Origin: Haemophilus_D parainfluenzae_AD
GTDB taxonomy: Bacteria; Pseudomonadota; Gammaproteobacteria; Enterobacterales; Pasteurellaceae
Length of the DNA: 64,000 nt
NCBI RefSeq assembly: GCF_001679325.1
Contig: NZ_LZMX01000027.1
Direction: 5' to 3' (one strand)
Shown here: one piece after another, positions 42,557 through 52,135 of the stretch
Position numbering within the stretch: the first letter of the stretch is position 1
How the letters are laid out: each line of letters opens with the position of its first letter
Made by a program: the position numbers and the translations under genes
The notes under the pieces: model-generated
Databases searched by the model: none
The model's input: the letters and a program-made list of their open reading frames with translations, nothing else
What the model was told of the DNA's origin: nothing

Positions 42557-43705
42557 ATGATGAAGTATGCATTAATTAACAGCGTAATCTACACGAAAAA
42601 TGAAGTGTTAAGAGATTATGCAGTGGTTATTGAAGGGGAATATATTCAATCCGTTATTCCACAAAGTGAATTAGAAAGTGGGATTAAAACCATTGATTTA
42701 CAAGGCCATAATCTCACGGCAGGCTTTATTGATCTGCAACTAAATGGCTGTGGCGGCGTGATGTTTAACGATCAAACAAGCGTGGAAACATTAGAAATTA
42801 TGCAAGCCACGAACTTAAAATCAGGCTGTACCAGTTTCTTACCAACATTTATTACTGCACCGGATGAAGATATCAAACGCGCAGTAAATATTATGCGTGA
42901 GTATTTGAATAAGCATAAAAATCAAGCGCTTGGCTTACACATTGAAGGCCCTTATTTAAGTCTTGAGAAAAAAGGCGTGCATCGCCCGGAATATATCCGT
43001 GAAGCGACGCCAGAGATGAAAGATTTCTTATGTGATAATGCGGATGTCATCACTAAACTGACCATTGCCGCTGAAAACCCAACAGTGCAATATATTCCTG
43101 ATTTTGTGAAAGCGGGCATTATCGTGTCTATTGGCCATTCTAATGCGACTTATGAAGTGGCGAAAGCGGCCTTTCATAAAGGGGCGACCTTTGCAACACA
43201 CTTGCATAATGCGATGTCGCCGATCAGTTCAGGACGTGCAATGGGCGTAGTTGGCGCAGTGTTAGACTCCGATGTTTACACGGGGATTATTGTAGATGGC
43301 GTGCATGTGAACTTTGGTAACGTTCGCTTAGATAAAAAAGCGAAAGGTGACAAACTTTGCATTGTAACCGATTCTCTTGCTGCTGCAGGTGCACCACCTG
43401 AATTGGAAACCTTCACCTTTGTAGGAAAACCAATTTATGTTAAAGAAGGTCGTTGCTACGATGCAAATGGTACGATTGCAGGTGCATCAATTACCATGAT
43501 GGAATCTATTAAGAATGCTGTAGAGTATGTGGAAATTCCATTAGCAGAGGCGATTCGCATGAGTAACCTTTACCCTGCGAGAGCAATCGGTGTAGATGAT
43601 CGTTTAGGCTCAGTTGAAGCAGGTAAAGTCGCAAACTTGGCGGTGTTCACAAAAGATTATGATGTGATTGGTACCGTATTAAACGGCGAATGGAAACCAA
43701 ACTAA
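42557..43705 (+). CDS. nagA: N-acetylglucosamine-6-phosphate deacetylase NagA
   Basis: NagA removes acetate from GlcNAc-6-P to give glucosamine-6-P. The amidohydrolase pattern is clear: GFIDLQLNGCGG, GLHIEGPYLSLEKKGVHRPEYI, ISIGHSNATYEVA-like with the metal histidine, THLHNAMSPI, and VTDSLAAAG with the catalytic aspartate. It has 382 residues. Two ATG codons lie at 42557 and 42560, with AGGAAGG upstream. It ends the nan-nag group; an uptake core and a bidirectional terminator follow. Confidence 0.95.
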   Translation: MMKYALINSVIYTKNEVLRDYAVVIEGEYIQSVIPQSELESGIKTIDLQGHNLTAGFIDLQLNGCGGVMFNDQTSVETLEIMQATNLKSGCTSFLPTFITAPDEDIKRAVNIMREYLNKHKNQALGLHIEGPYLSLEKKGVHRPEYIREATPEMKDFLCDNADVITKLTIAAENPTVQYIPDFVKAGIIVSIGHSNATYEVAKAAFHKGATFATHLHNAMSPISSGRAMGVVGAVLDSDVYTGIIVDGVHVNFGNVRLDKKAKGDKLCIVTDSLAAAGAPPELETFTFVGKPIYVKEGRCYDANGTIAGASITMMESIKNAVEYVEIPLAEAIRMSNLYPARAIGVDDRLGSVEAGKVANLAVFTKDYDVIGTVLNGEWKPN

Positions 43706-43737
43706 AGTGCGGTCAAAAGTTATATTATTTTAAACGT

Positions 43738-43770
43738 AATCCGATCCTTAAACAGATCGGATTATTTTTT
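43738..43770. terminator. Bidirectional terminator between nagA and recF
   Basis: AATCCGATC pairs with GATCGGATT around an eight-base loop, followed by ATTTTTT. It serves nagA from the left, and its rightward edge abuts the recF stop. Confidence 0.85.
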
Positions 43771-44851
43771 ATGGTTGCAATTCGGTAATCTTACCGGTAT
43801 CTACTTGAAATAATTTTCCTTTTCCTACTTGCATCTCTTTGAGTTGCCCTTGAGTAATCGCAGTTACAAAAACTTGAGAACCACTTTGTTGCAAGCGTTC
43901 CGCAAGCAGGGCGCGTTTATGTTGATCCAACTCTGAGGCAAAGTCATCAATTAAAAAGATACAATGACGTTGTTTTTGAATCATTAAATGTTCACCTTGC
44001 GCTAAACGTAGTGCACACATCAATAATTTTAATTGACCGCGAGAGAGTACATCTTCTACGGGGAGTCCATAGGCTTTAAAACGGAAGTCCGCTTTTTGCG
44101 GACCAGAAACCGTATAGCCAATGGCTTTATCTCGCTCAAAGTTTTGAGCCAGTAATTCGCTATATTCTGTCTCTTTATCCCAGCCTTGATGAAAGCTAAC
44201 CGTAATCTCTAATTCAGGTAAAAATAACTGGCAGGTTTTTTCGATCTCAGGACGTAAAGCCTCTGCGTACTCAGCTCGCCAATCACTCACTTGGTGGGCT
44301 AATTTGGCTAATTCAATATCCCAAATTTTAATTGCTGAATAAGGCTGGTTTTGACTAAGCGCAGCATTCCGTTGTTTTAATAAGCGGTTTAATGCAATCC
44401 AAGAGGAATGGAAACTGTTATGGTGGTGGAATAAGCCCCAATCTAAAAATGCACGTCGAAAACTCGGTCCGCCATTTAATAGAGTAAGTCCTTCAGGTGT
44501 AATTAATTGCATGGGTAAAAGGTGAGCGAGATCGGCAATTTTATTGCCATCTTCACCGTTTATTTTCGCAATGGTATTACCTTGACGAAGTTTTTGTAAG
44601 CCAACAGACCATTGATGTTGGCTTTCTTGAATTTGGCCAAAAAGCGTGAAATGAGGTTCGTCGTAAGAAATGATGCGATTTGTGACCGCACTTTTGAAAG
44701 AGCGCCCATGCCCGAGATAAAAAATTGCTTCTAATAAGCTCGTTTTTCCGCTGCCGTTATTACCGACTAAAAAGTTAAAGCCATGATCAAATTCAAGATC
44801 CACGGCATTTAAATTTCTAAATTTTTCAACAATTAAGCGGGAAATGGCCAT
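43769..44851 (-). CDS. recF: DNA replication and repair protein RecF
   Basis: RecF is an SMC-like ATPase that helps load RecA at gaps. Walker A is GNNGSGKTSLLEAIFYLGHGRSFK near residues 30-53; the ABC signature SRGQLKLLMCALRLAQ and Walker B IFLIDDFASELD lie near the C-terminus. Its 360 residues match. It follows dnaN by five bases in a dnaA-dnaN-recF operon. An uptake core lies at 44685-44693. Confidence 0.95.
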   Translation of the reverse strand: MAISRLIVEKFRNLNAVDLEFDHGFNFLVGNNGSGKTSLLEAIFYLGHGRSFKSAVTNRIISYDEPHFTLFGQIQESQHQWSVGLQKLRQGNTIAKINGEDGNKIADLAHLLPMQLITPEGLTLLNGGPSFRRAFLDWGLFHHHNSFHSSWIALNRLLKQRNAALSQNQPYSAIKIWDIELAKLAHQVSDWRAEYAEALRPEIEKTCQLFLPELEITVSFHQGWDKETEYSELLAQNFERDKAIGYTVSGPQKADFRFKAYGLPVEDVLSRGQLKLLMCALRLAQGEHLMIQKQRHCIFLIDDFASELDQHKRALLAERLQQSGSQVFVTAITQGQLKEMQVGKGKLFQVDTGKITELQP

Positions 44852-44856
44852 TATTT

Positions 44857-45960
44857 CTAGAGGCGCATTGGCATAATGACGTATTCTGCGCTTGCATCTT
44901 CGCTGTTTTCAATTAAGCAGCTTGATGACGCATCAGTAAGGCGAATACGTACTTGTTGGCATTTTAAGGCGTTCAATACATCTAAAATGTAAGTCACATT
45001 AAAGCCTACTTCCATTTCTTCACCTTGATAATTCACATCTACGATTTCTTCTGCCACCTCGTGTTCTGGGTTAGATGCGGTAATTTTAAGTTGGTTTTCA
45101 CTTAAGTTTAAACGCACGCTACGTACACGTTCATTTGAAAGGATAGAAGCACGTACAAAGGCTTGTTTTAAGGTTTCCCAGTTACCTTCTACGATACGCG
45201 TTGCATTACGAGGTAAGACTCGGCGGTAATCAGGGAAGCGACCATCAATGAGTTTTGAGGTAAACACAATGTGGTTTAAGTGGATACGAAGATTATTCGT
45301 ACCAATTTGCAAACGAGCAAGTTCATCACTACTTTCTAATAGGCGATTCAGTTCTAATACGCCTTTGCGAGGGAGAATAACTGAATGGGTTTGCAGATCT
45401 TGATCTAATTCGATCGTACAAACAGCAAGACGGTGACCATCAGTTGCAACAGTACGTAGTAAATTACCTTCCGTTTCAAATTTCATGCCGTTTAAGAAAT
45501 AGCGGGCATCTTGGTTTGCCATTGAAAATTGGGTTGCTTCAATTAAGCGGCGCAAGGTGCTTTGCGGTAAGGCAAAATCTACCTCAGATTGCCAATCTGT
45601 CAGATTTGGGTATTCTTCAGCGGGCAGAGTAGTGAGATTAAATTTACTGCGACCGGATTCTACAATTGCGCGATCTTCTTCAAAAGTAACGGTAATTTCA
45701 AATTCATCTGATAGCGTACGGCAAATATCTAAGAATTTTTTAGCCGGAATGGTGAATGCACCATCAGCGGTTGAAGACGAAAGTTGAGTATAACTAGAAA
45801 GCTCAACTTCAAGATCTGTACCTGTAATCGTTAAACGGTTATCTTCAATTTGTAATAACACGTTGTTTAATACAGGAATATTCGGACGACTGCTCAATAC
45901 GCCACAAACTTGCTGTAAGGGTTTTAATAGATTTTCTCTTGAAATGCTAAATTGCATCAT
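44857..45960 (-). CDS. dnaN: DNA polymerase III sliding clamp (beta subunit)
   Basis: DnaN forms the ring that holds DNA polymerase III on DNA. The 367 residues follow the three-domain beta clamp: the opening QFSISRENLLKPLQQVCGVL, DGRFPDYRRVLPRN near the middle, and the end CLIENSEDASAEYVIMPMRL, which is typical. Two adjacent ATG codons open the gene (45960, 45957), with GGAGCC upstream. It lies seven bases after dnaA and five bases before recF on the leftward strand. Confidence 0.96.
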   Translation of the reverse strand: MMQFSISRENLLKPLQQVCGVLSSRPNIPVLNNVLLQIEDNRLTITGTDLEVELSSYTQLSSSTADGAFTIPAKKFLDICRTLSDEFEITVTFEEDRAIVESGRSKFNLTTLPAEEYPNLTDWQSEVDFALPQSTLRRLIEATQFSMANQDARYFLNGMKFETEGNLLRTVATDGHRLAVCTIELDQDLQTHSVILPRKGVLELNRLLESSDELARLQIGTNNLRIHLNHIVFTSKLIDGRFPDYRRVLPRNATRIVEGNWETLKQAFVRASILSNERVRSVRLNLSENQLKITASNPEHEVAEEIVDVNYQGEEMEVGFNVTYILDVLNALKCQQVRIRLTDASSSCLIENSEDASAEYVIMPMRL

Positions 45961-45967
45961 TGGCTCC

Positions 45968-47335
45968 TTATGCAGATAATGTGCGAATTAAATTCGCCCA
46001 ATCTTCTTGAATACTGCTGTCTTTTTCACGGAATTTTGGCACTTCACGGCAGGCATTTAAGACTGTCGTATGGTCGCGTTCAAAGGCACGACCAATTTCC
46101 GGTAAGCTTTTATTGGTTAATTCTTTTGCTAACGCCATGGCAACTTGGCGTGGACGAGTGACGGATCTTGCTCTGCTTTTTGATTTTAAGTCAGCCACTT
46201 TAATTCGATAGTATTCTGCCACGACTTTCTGAATATTTTCAATGGTTACCAAACGTTCTTGTAAGGCGAGAATATCTTTTAATGTGTCACGCACAAAATC
46301 AATATCAATGTGACCCCCTTTGAAGTCTTGCATCGCTTTCACACGGTTTAGTGCACCTTCTAATTCACGAACGTTGGTGCGTAAGCGTTGTGCAATAAAG
46401 AATGCCACTTCTTCTGGCAGCTCCATATGATGTTCTTCTGCTTTTTTCAGCAAAATCGCAACACGGGTTTCTAAATCAGGTGGTTCAATCGCCGTGGTTA
46501 AACCCCAACCAAAACGAGATTTTAGGCGTTCTTCAATTTTCTCAATTTCTTTTGGATAGCGGTCAGAAGTCAAAATGATTTGACGACCAGTTTCAAATAA
46601 GTTATTGAAAATATGGAAAAATTCTTCTTGTGTTTTTTCTTTCTCCGCAAAGAATTGAATATCATCCACTAATAATGCATCAAGAGAACGATAGAATTTT
46701 TTGAATTGATCCATTTTATTATCACGCATCGCTTTTACCATGTGCTGCATAAAGTTATTAGCATGGATATAAAGCACGCGGGCATTCGGTTTATTCGCTA
46801 AAATGCCATTGCCGATTGCGTGTAATAAGTGGGTTTTACCTAAACCTGTTCCACCATATAAAAAGAATGGGTTTGCCGTTGGTTCACCTGGTGCGAGGGC
46901 GAGTTTTTGACCGACAGCACGAGCGAGTTGGTTTGATTTACCTTCAACAAAGTTTTCAAATAAATGCTTACGATTTAGATGTGATTCAAATTTAGTTGTC
47001 GCATCAGATTCTTGCTGAAAACTGACCGCACTTTCTTGATGATTAGATGTTTGAGTCTGGGACGGTTCAGCCACTTTTGGAGCGGGTTTTACCCCTTCTT
47101 TTACAATAATTTGTAAATTTGGATTTTTAGCAAGGGCTTGGCAAATTTGATGAATTTGGGCCAAGTAGTGATTTTCCACCCAGCTTTTCACAAACATATT
47201 TGACGCATATAACACCACTTGATCTTGCGAGATGACATCCGCTTGTAGTGGACGCAACCAAGTGCTGAGATCCATCGGAGAAACTTGATCTTGTAGTTGT
47301 GATAAGCAATCTTGCCATAGGGTAGAAAGGCTCAC
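45968..47335 (-). CDS. dnaA: Chromosomal replication initiator DnaA
   Basis: DnaA opens the replication origin when bound to ATP. The N-terminal interaction domain (LWQDCLSQLQDQVSPMDLSTWLRPLQ), a low-complexity linker with an uptake core (47025-47033), the AAA+ domain with Walker A YGGTGLGKTHLLHAIGN and Walker B LLVDDIQFF, and the DNA-binding domain with FERDHTTVLNACREV are all present. The length is 455 residues. It is divergent from rpmH. No cluster of DnaA boxes is visible in the 317-base gap upstream, so I do not call oriC here. Confidence 0.96.
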   Translation of the reverse strand: MSLSTLWQDCLSQLQDQVSPMDLSTWLRPLQADVISQDQVVLYASNMFVKSWVENHYLAQIHQICQALAKNPNLQIIVKEGVKPAPKVAEPSQTQTSNHQESAVSFQQESDATTKFESHLNRKHLFENFVEGKSNQLARAVGQKLALAPGEPTANPFFLYGGTGLGKTHLLHAIGNGILANKPNARVLYIHANNFMQHMVKAMRDNKMDQFKKFYRSLDALLVDDIQFFAEKEKTQEEFFHIFNNLFETGRQIILTSDRYPKEIEKIEERLKSRFGWGLTTAIEPPDLETRVAILLKKAEEHHMELPEEVAFFIAQRLRTNVRELEGALNRVKAMQDFKGGHIDIDFVRDTLKDILALQERLVTIENIQKVVAEYYRIKVADLKSKSRARSVTRPRQVAMALAKELTNKSLPEIGRAFERDHTTVLNACREVPKFREKDSSIQEDWANLIRTLSA

Positions 47336-47465
47336 GATAAATTATCCTTATGTTATATGCGTATAAATAAAAGCCAAAAAAGTGCGGTTAAAAATCGAAG
47401 AGAATTTTACAATAATTTAGGCAAAAGATCTTCTATTGGTCATCAAAAAAAGACAAAAAGGTTGC

Positions 47466-47493
47466 TTGAGATTTTGCCCAAAATCCGTATAAT
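47466..47493 (+). promoter_or_regulatory. Promoter of rpmH-rnpA
   Basis: TTGAGA (47466-47471) and TATAAT (47488-47493), 16 bases apart, lie about 160 bases before rpmH. The dnaA-rpmH gap also holds an uptake core (47380-47388). I see no DnaA box (TTATNCACA) in it. Confidence 0.65.
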
Positions 47494-47652
47494 CCCCACG
47501 ATTTTAGAAGAAACGGAAGATTATTTCGGAATTTTCTCTTTTCTTATTTGACGAAAGCCCAATTTATGATTAAAATTGCGGTCTATTTTTTATAACCCTT
47601 GTTGTGTTTTGAATATCAAAACAGTAAACCATTTTGATTTAGGTAGATTACA

Positions 47653-47787
47653 ATGAAACGTACATTTCAACCTTCTGTATTAAAACGTAGCCGCACTCAC
47701 GGTTTCCGTGCTCGTATGGCAACTAAAAACGGCCGTCAAGTTTTAGCTCGTCGTCGTGCTAAAGGTCGTAAAAGTTTATCTGCATAA
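47653..47787 (+). CDS. rpmH: 50S ribosomal protein L34
   Basis: A 44-residue, highly basic ribosomal protein: [20 protein letters not shown] at the start and [12 protein letters not shown] at the end are the L34 hallmark. It opens the rpmH-rnpA-yidD-yidC group; rnpA begins 12 bases after the stop. Confidence 0.97.
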
Positions 47788-47799
47788 TCACCTCTTTTA

Positions 47800-48168
47800 G
47801 TGATTAAGCTAAACTTCTCTCGGGAGTTACGATTGTTAACTCCCACTCAATTCAAAAATGTCTTCGAACAACCATTTCGAGCAAGCACCCCTGAAATTAC
47901 CATTCTCGCACGCAAAAATAATCTTGAGCATCCACGCTTAGGTTTAACTGTGGCTAAAAAACATCTTAAACGAGCGCATGATCGTAATCGTATTAAACGT
48001 TTAGTTCGTGAAAGTTTTCGTTTATCCCAACATAATTTGCCTTCTTGTGACTTTGTCTTTGTGGCGAAACGTGGTATTGGTCAGCTTGATAATCAAACGT
48101 TTTTACAAACTTTGGATAAATTATGGGCACGTCACATTCGTTTGGCACAAAAATCCTCATCGCTTTAA
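47800..48168 (+). CDS. rnpA: Ribonuclease P protein component
   Basis: The protein subunit of RNase P, which matures tRNA 5' ends. The conserved RNR motif is DRNRIKRLVRESFR near residues 60-73. It starts with GTG at 47800, giving 122 residues. The 3' end overlaps yidD by 46 bases, a common arrangement in this operon. Confidence 0.94.
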   Translation: MIKLNFSRELRLLTPTQFKNVFEQPFRASTPEITILARKNNLEHPRLGLTVAKKHLKRAHDRNRIKRLVRESFRLSQHNLPSCDFVFVAKRGIGQLDNQTFLQTLDKLWARHIRLAQKSSSL

Positions 48169-48386
48169 TTAAGTTTTATCAAGTAGCGATTAGCCCTTTA
48201 ATCGGGCCGCGTTGTCGTTTTGTACCAACCTGTTCTTGTTATGGTATTGAGGCGTTAAAAACACATGGATTATTAAAAGGTAGTTGGCTTACGCTAAAAC
48301 GTGTATTAAAATGTCACCCCTTAAGCGCCGGTGGATTCGATCCTGTTCCGCCGAAAAAGATTAATAATAACGATGAGAAAAAATAA
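48123..48386 (+). CDS. yidD: Membrane protein insertion efficiency factor YidD
   Basis: A small, membrane-associated, basic protein thought to help YidC-dependent insertion. IKFYQVAISPLIGPRCRFVP and TCSCYGIEALKTHG, then KCHPLSAGGFDPVP, define the family, with three conserved cysteines. It has 87 residues, overlaps rnpA by 46 bases and shares one base with the yidC start. Confidence 0.94.
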   Translation: MGTSHSFGTKILIALIKFYQVAISPLIGPRCRFVPTCSCYGIEALKTHGLLKGSWLTLKRVLKCHPLSAGGFDPVPPKKINNNDEKK

Positions 48387-50014
48387 TGGACTCAAGACGT
48401 AGCCTATTAGTGCTTGCACTACTCTTTATTTCTTTCCTTGTTTATCAGCAATGGCAACTTGATAAAAATCCACCTGTTCAACAACAGACTACGGAACAAA
48501 CAACAGCCGCCTCTTCTGATGTCCCGGCAAGTTCTTCTTCATCTGCTGAAGTAGTAGCAGATTCACAAACAAAAGGTCAAATTATCACATTAGAAAATGA
48601 TGTATTCCGTTTGAAAGTGGATACATTAGGTGGTGATGTAATCAGTTCTGAATTATTAAAATATGATGTAGAATTAGGTTCAAAAGAACCTTTTGTCTTG
48701 TTAAAAGATACAAACGATCATGTTTACATTGCTCAAAGCGGCTTAATCGGTAAAAACGGGATCGATACAAAAGCAGGTCGCGCGCAATATCAAGTGACTG
48801 GTGATAATTTCAAATTAGCAGAAGGTCAAAATGAACTTTCTGTGCCATTAACATTTGAAAAAGATGGTGTCACTTATCGTAAAATCTTTGTGCTAAAACG
48901 CGATAGCTACGATGTAGGGGTTAACTTTGAAATTGTGAACCAAAGTGGTAGCGCAATTGAAGTTGAACCTTATGGCCAATTAAAACATACATTAGTTGAA
49001 AGCAGCGGTAACGTGGCAATGCCTACTTATACCGGTGGTGCGTATTCTTCTTCTGAAACAAATTACAAAAAATACAGCTTCAGCGATATGAAAGACAAAA
49101 ATCTTTCTATCGATACCAAAGCAGGTTGGGTTGCTGTTTTACAACACTATTTCGTATCAGCTTGGATCCCAAATCAAGATGTAAATAACCAACTTTATAG
49201 TATTACAGACAGCAAAAATAACGTTGCGTCTATTGGTTATCGTGGTCCAGTGGTATCTATTCCCGCGGGTGCAACAGAAACAATTACCAGCTCATTATGG
49301 ACGGGGCCAAAATTACAAAACAAAATGGCTGAAGTGGCTAACCACTTAGACTTAACCGTTGATTACGGTTGGGCATGGTTTATTGCGAAACCATTATTCT
49401 GGTTATTAACCTTTATTCAAAGTATTGTATCTAACTGGGGTGTGGCAATTATTTGTGTAACCTTAGTAGTGAAAGCGATTTTATATCCGCTCACAAAAGC
49501 ACAATACACTTCTATGGCGAAAATGCGTATGTTGCAACCGAAAATGCAAGAAATGCGCGAACGTTTTGGTGATGATCGCCAACGTATGAGCCAAGAAATG
49601 ATGAAACTTTACAAGGAAGAAAAAGTAAATCCACTTGGCGGTTGCTTACCATTAATCCTCCAAATGCCAATTTTCATTGCATTATATTGGACGTTTATGG
49701 AAGCCGTTGAACTTCGTCATGCGCCATTCTTTGGCTGGATTCAAGATTTATCGGCACAAGACCCTTACTACATTCTCCCAATCTTAATGGGCGGATCAAT
49801 GTTCTTGTTGCAAAAAATGTCACCGACACCAGTTGCAGATCCAATGCAACAAAAAGTGATGAATTTCATGCCGTTGATCTTCATGTTCTTCTTCCTCTGG
49901 TTCCCGGCAGGTCTAGTACTTTACTGGTTAGTGTCTAACTTAATCACTATCGTACAACAACAAATGATCTACCGTGGTTTAGAGAAAAAAGGGTTACATA
50001 CCCGTAAAAAATAA
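48386..50014 (+). CDS. yidC: Membrane protein insertase YidC
   Basis: YidC inserts proteins into the inner membrane alone or with SecYEG. It has an N-terminal membrane segment (RRSLLVLALLFISFLVYQQW), a large periplasmic domain with a serine/glutamine-rich linker near residues 30-60, and the conserved C-terminal insertase core (residues 330-535) with NPLGGCLPLILQMPIFIALYW and a lysine-rich end. The 542 residues are normal. A strong hairpin ends the rpmH-rnpA-yidD-yidC unit. Confidence 0.96.
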   Translation: MDSRRSLLVLALLFISFLVYQQWQLDKNPPVQQQTTEQTTAASSDVPASSSSSAEVVADSQTKGQIITLENDVFRLKVDTLGGDVISSELLKYDVELGSKEPFVLLKDTNDHVYIAQSGLIGKNGIDTKAGRAQYQVTGDNFKLAEGQNELSVPLTFEKDGVTYRKIFVLKRDSYDVGVNFEIVNQSGSAIEVEPYGQLKHTLVESSGNVAMPTYTGGAYSSSETNYKKYSFSDMKDKNLSIDTKAGWVAVLQHYFVSAWIPNQDVNNQLYSITDSKNNVASIGYRGPVVSIPAGATETITSSLWTGPKLQNKMAEVANHLDLTVDYGWAWFIAKPLFWLLTFIQSIVSNWGVAIICVTLVVKAILYPLTKAQYTSMAKMRMLQPKMQEMRERFGDDRQRMSQEMMKLYKEEKVNPLGGCLPLILQMPIFIALYWTFMEAVELRHAPFFGWIQDLSAQDPYYILPILMGGSMFLLQKMSPTPVADPMQQKVMNFMPLIFMFFFLWFPAGLVLYWLVSNLITIVQQQMIYRGLEKKGLHTRKK

Positions 50015-50020
50015 CAGATA

Positions 50021-50045
50021 GAAGGCATCGAAAGATGCCTTTTTT
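50021..50045 (+). terminator. Intrinsic terminator after yidC
   Basis: AAGGCATC and GATGCCTT pair around a GAAA tetraloop, followed by TTTT. It separates the yidC unit from mnmE. Confidence 0.9.
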
Positions 50046-50141
50046 CTATCATTGATTGATATATGATCACATGGGCGTATTAATGCGCCCTCTCATTTTT
50101 TAATCGCAGATAAAAGTGCGGTCAATTTTTAGTGAGTTTTT

Positions 50142-51500
50142 ATGAAAGAAACAATCGTCGCACAAGCGACTGCGCCAGGACGTGGCGGTATTGGTATTTT
50201 GCGAGTATCCGGCCCGAAAGCGGTTGAAGTTGCGCAAGCGGTACTCGGTAAATGTCCTAAACCACGCATGGCAGATTATCTACCTTTTAAAGATGCTGAT
50301 GGCACAGTATTAGATCAAGGCATTGCGCTTTATTTTAAATCGCCGAATTCCTTTACAGGTGAAGATGTATTGGAATTGCAAGGTCATGGCGGACAAGTGG
50401 TATTAGATTTGTTGCTAAAACGAATTTTACAACTTGATGGTGTTCGTCTTGCTCGTCCAGGTGAATTTTCTGAACAGGCTTTTTTAAACGATAAATTAGA
50501 TTTAGCCCAAGCGGAAGCCATTGCAGATTTGATTCATGCCACTTCGGAGCAAGCCGCTCGTTCGGCATTAAAATCGCTACAAGGTGAATTTTCTAATAAA
50601 GTGAATCAGTTGGTAGATTCCGTAATTTATCTTCGTACTTATGTAGAAGCGTCGATTGATTTTCCTGATGAGGAAATTGACTTTTTGGCGGACGGTAAAA
50701 TCGAAGCAAAATTACGAGAAATTATCAATCAACTTGATTTAGTTCGTAGCGAAGCGAAACAAGGCTCGATTTTACGTGAAGGAATGAAAGTGGTGATTGC
50801 TGGTCGTCCAAATGCGGGAAAATCAAGCTTACTGAATGCTTTAGCAGGCAGAGAAGCGGCCATTGTGACAGATATTGCAGGGACGACGCGAGATGTGTTG
50901 CGTGAGCATATTCATATTGATGGTATGCCTTTACATATTATTGATACAGCAGGGCTTCGTGAAGCGACAGATGAAGTTGAACGTATTGGGATTTCGCGTG
51001 CGTGGACGGAAATTGAGCAAGCCGATCGTATTATCTTGATGCTAGACAGTAGCGATCCTGATAGCCAAAATATTGAAAAAGTGCGGTCAGAATTTTTATC
51101 CAAATTGCCGAATAACATGCCAGTGACCATTGTTCGCAATAAAGTCGACTTAAGTGGCGAGGCTGTTGGGATAAAAGAAGAAAATGGAACAACGACTGTT
51201 TGTTTATCGGCTCAAACACATCAAGGTGTAGATTTGTTGCGAGAGCATTTAAAACAGGCAATGGGATTCCAAACCGGGATGGAAGGCGGTTTCTTAGCGC
51301 GCCGTCGTCATCTTGATGCCTTAGAAAAAGCGGCCGAACATTTGCAAATTGGGTTAGTCCAATTAACCGAGTTTAATGCAGGTGAATTATTGGCGGAAGA
51401 ACTTCGTTTAGTTCAAGCTAACCTGAGTGAAATTACGGGGCAATTTACTTCGGATGATTTACTCGGGAATATTTTCAGTTCTTTCTGTATTGGAAAATAG
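50142..51500 (+). CDS. mnmE: tRNA uridine-5-carboxymethylaminomethyl synthesis GTPase MnmE
   Basis: MnmE with MnmG modifies the wobble uridine of several tRNAs. Its 452 residues show the N-terminal folate-binding domain (ATAPGRGGIGILRVSGP), the G domain in the middle (GRPNAGKSSLLNALAGREAAIVT, DTAGLRE, NKVD) and the C-terminal CIGK that is required for activity. An uptake core lies just upstream (50114-50122) and another inside (51079-51087). mntP begins ten bases after the stop. Confidence 0.96.
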   Translation: MKETIVAQATAPGRGGIGILRVSGPKAVEVAQAVLGKCPKPRMADYLPFKDADGTVLDQGIALYFKSPNSFTGEDVLELQGHGGQVVLDLLLKRILQLDGVRLARPGEFSEQAFLNDKLDLAQAEAIADLIHATSEQAARSALKSLQGEFSNKVNQLVDSVIYLRTYVEASIDFPDEEIDFLADGKIEAKLREIINQLDLVRSEAKQGSILREGMKVVIAGRPNAGKSSLLNALAGREAAIVTDIAGTTRDVLREHIHIDGMPLHIIDTAGLREATDEVERIGISRAWTEIEQADRIILMLDSSDPDSQNIEKVRSEFLSKLPNNMPVTIVRNKVDLSGEAVGIKEENGTTTVCLSAQTHQGVDLLREHLKQAMGFQTGMEGGFLARRRHLDALEKAAEHLQIGLVQLTEFNAGELLAEELRLVQANLSEITGQFTSDDLLGNIFSSFCIGK

Positions 51501-51510
51501 GTTTTAGGTT

Positions 51511-52068
51511 ATGACTTTTCATATGTTGTGGGTCATTGCTTTGGGTCTTTCTATGGATGCGTTTGCGGTATCCATTTCCAAAGGTTTGGCAATGCGGGCT
51601 TTTCGATGGAAACAAGCGCTTGCCATTGCATGCTGTTTTGGACTATTTCAAGGCATTATGCCGGCAATCGGCTATGTTGTCGGGCTACAATTTAGTCAGA
51701 TGATTCAAAATTGGGACCATTGGATTGCCTTTGCTTTATTTGTGCTTATTGGTGTGAATATGATTCGTGAAGGGCTGAATTCAGATGATGAACCTGCGCT
51801 CTCATTGATTAGTTTAAAACATCTACTAACACTTGGTGTGGCAACGAGCATTGATGCGTTAGCCGTTGGTGTCTCTTTTGCTTTTCTTTCCGTAGACATT
51901 GTGTTGGCTGTATTTATCATTGGTTTAATAACCTTTGTCATCTCTTTTATTGGTGTAAAGAGCGGTCATTTTTTAGGGAAAAAATTCAAAAGCAAAGCAG
52001 AGATTTTTGGCGGTTTAGTGTTATTAGTCATAGCTGTGAAAATCCTACACGAACATGGTGTTTTTTAA
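51511..52068 (+). CDS. mntP: Manganese exporter MntP
   Basis: A six-segment membrane protein that exports excess Mn(II). The internal duplication is visible: LGLSMDAFAVSISKGLAMR in the first half and GVATSIDALAVGVSFAF in the second, each with the conserved aspartate. It has 185 residues. It follows mnmE by ten bases, with no yybP-ykoY riboswitch visible before it, unlike E. coli mntP. Manganese import by YfeABCD is encoded at the other end of the window. Confidence 0.92.
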   Translation: MTFHMLWVIALGLSMDAFAVSISKGLAMRAFRWKQALAIACCFGLFQGIMPAIGYVVGLQFSQMIQNWDHWIAFALFVLIGVNMIREGLNSDDEPALSLISLKHLLTLGVATSIDALAVGVSFAFLSVDIVLAVFIIGLITFVISFIGVKSGHFLGKKFKSKAEIFGGLVLLVIAVKILHEHGVF

Positions 52069-52135
52069 GTGCGAATTTTCGCCTTTTAGATTATAATCTT
52101 ACGAACTTTGTCTTTTTTAAAAGGGTAATAATTGA

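Noticed and set aside
47336..47652. Possible oriC between dnaA and rpmH
   Set aside because: I see no DnaA boxes (TTATNCACA) or AT-rich 13-mers clustered here. The gap is explained by the dnaA and rpmH promoters and an uptake core.
50100..51510. yybP-ykoY manganese riboswitch for mntP
   Set aside because: mntP begins ten bases after mnmE, leaving no room for the riboswitch, and no such fold was noticed upstream.
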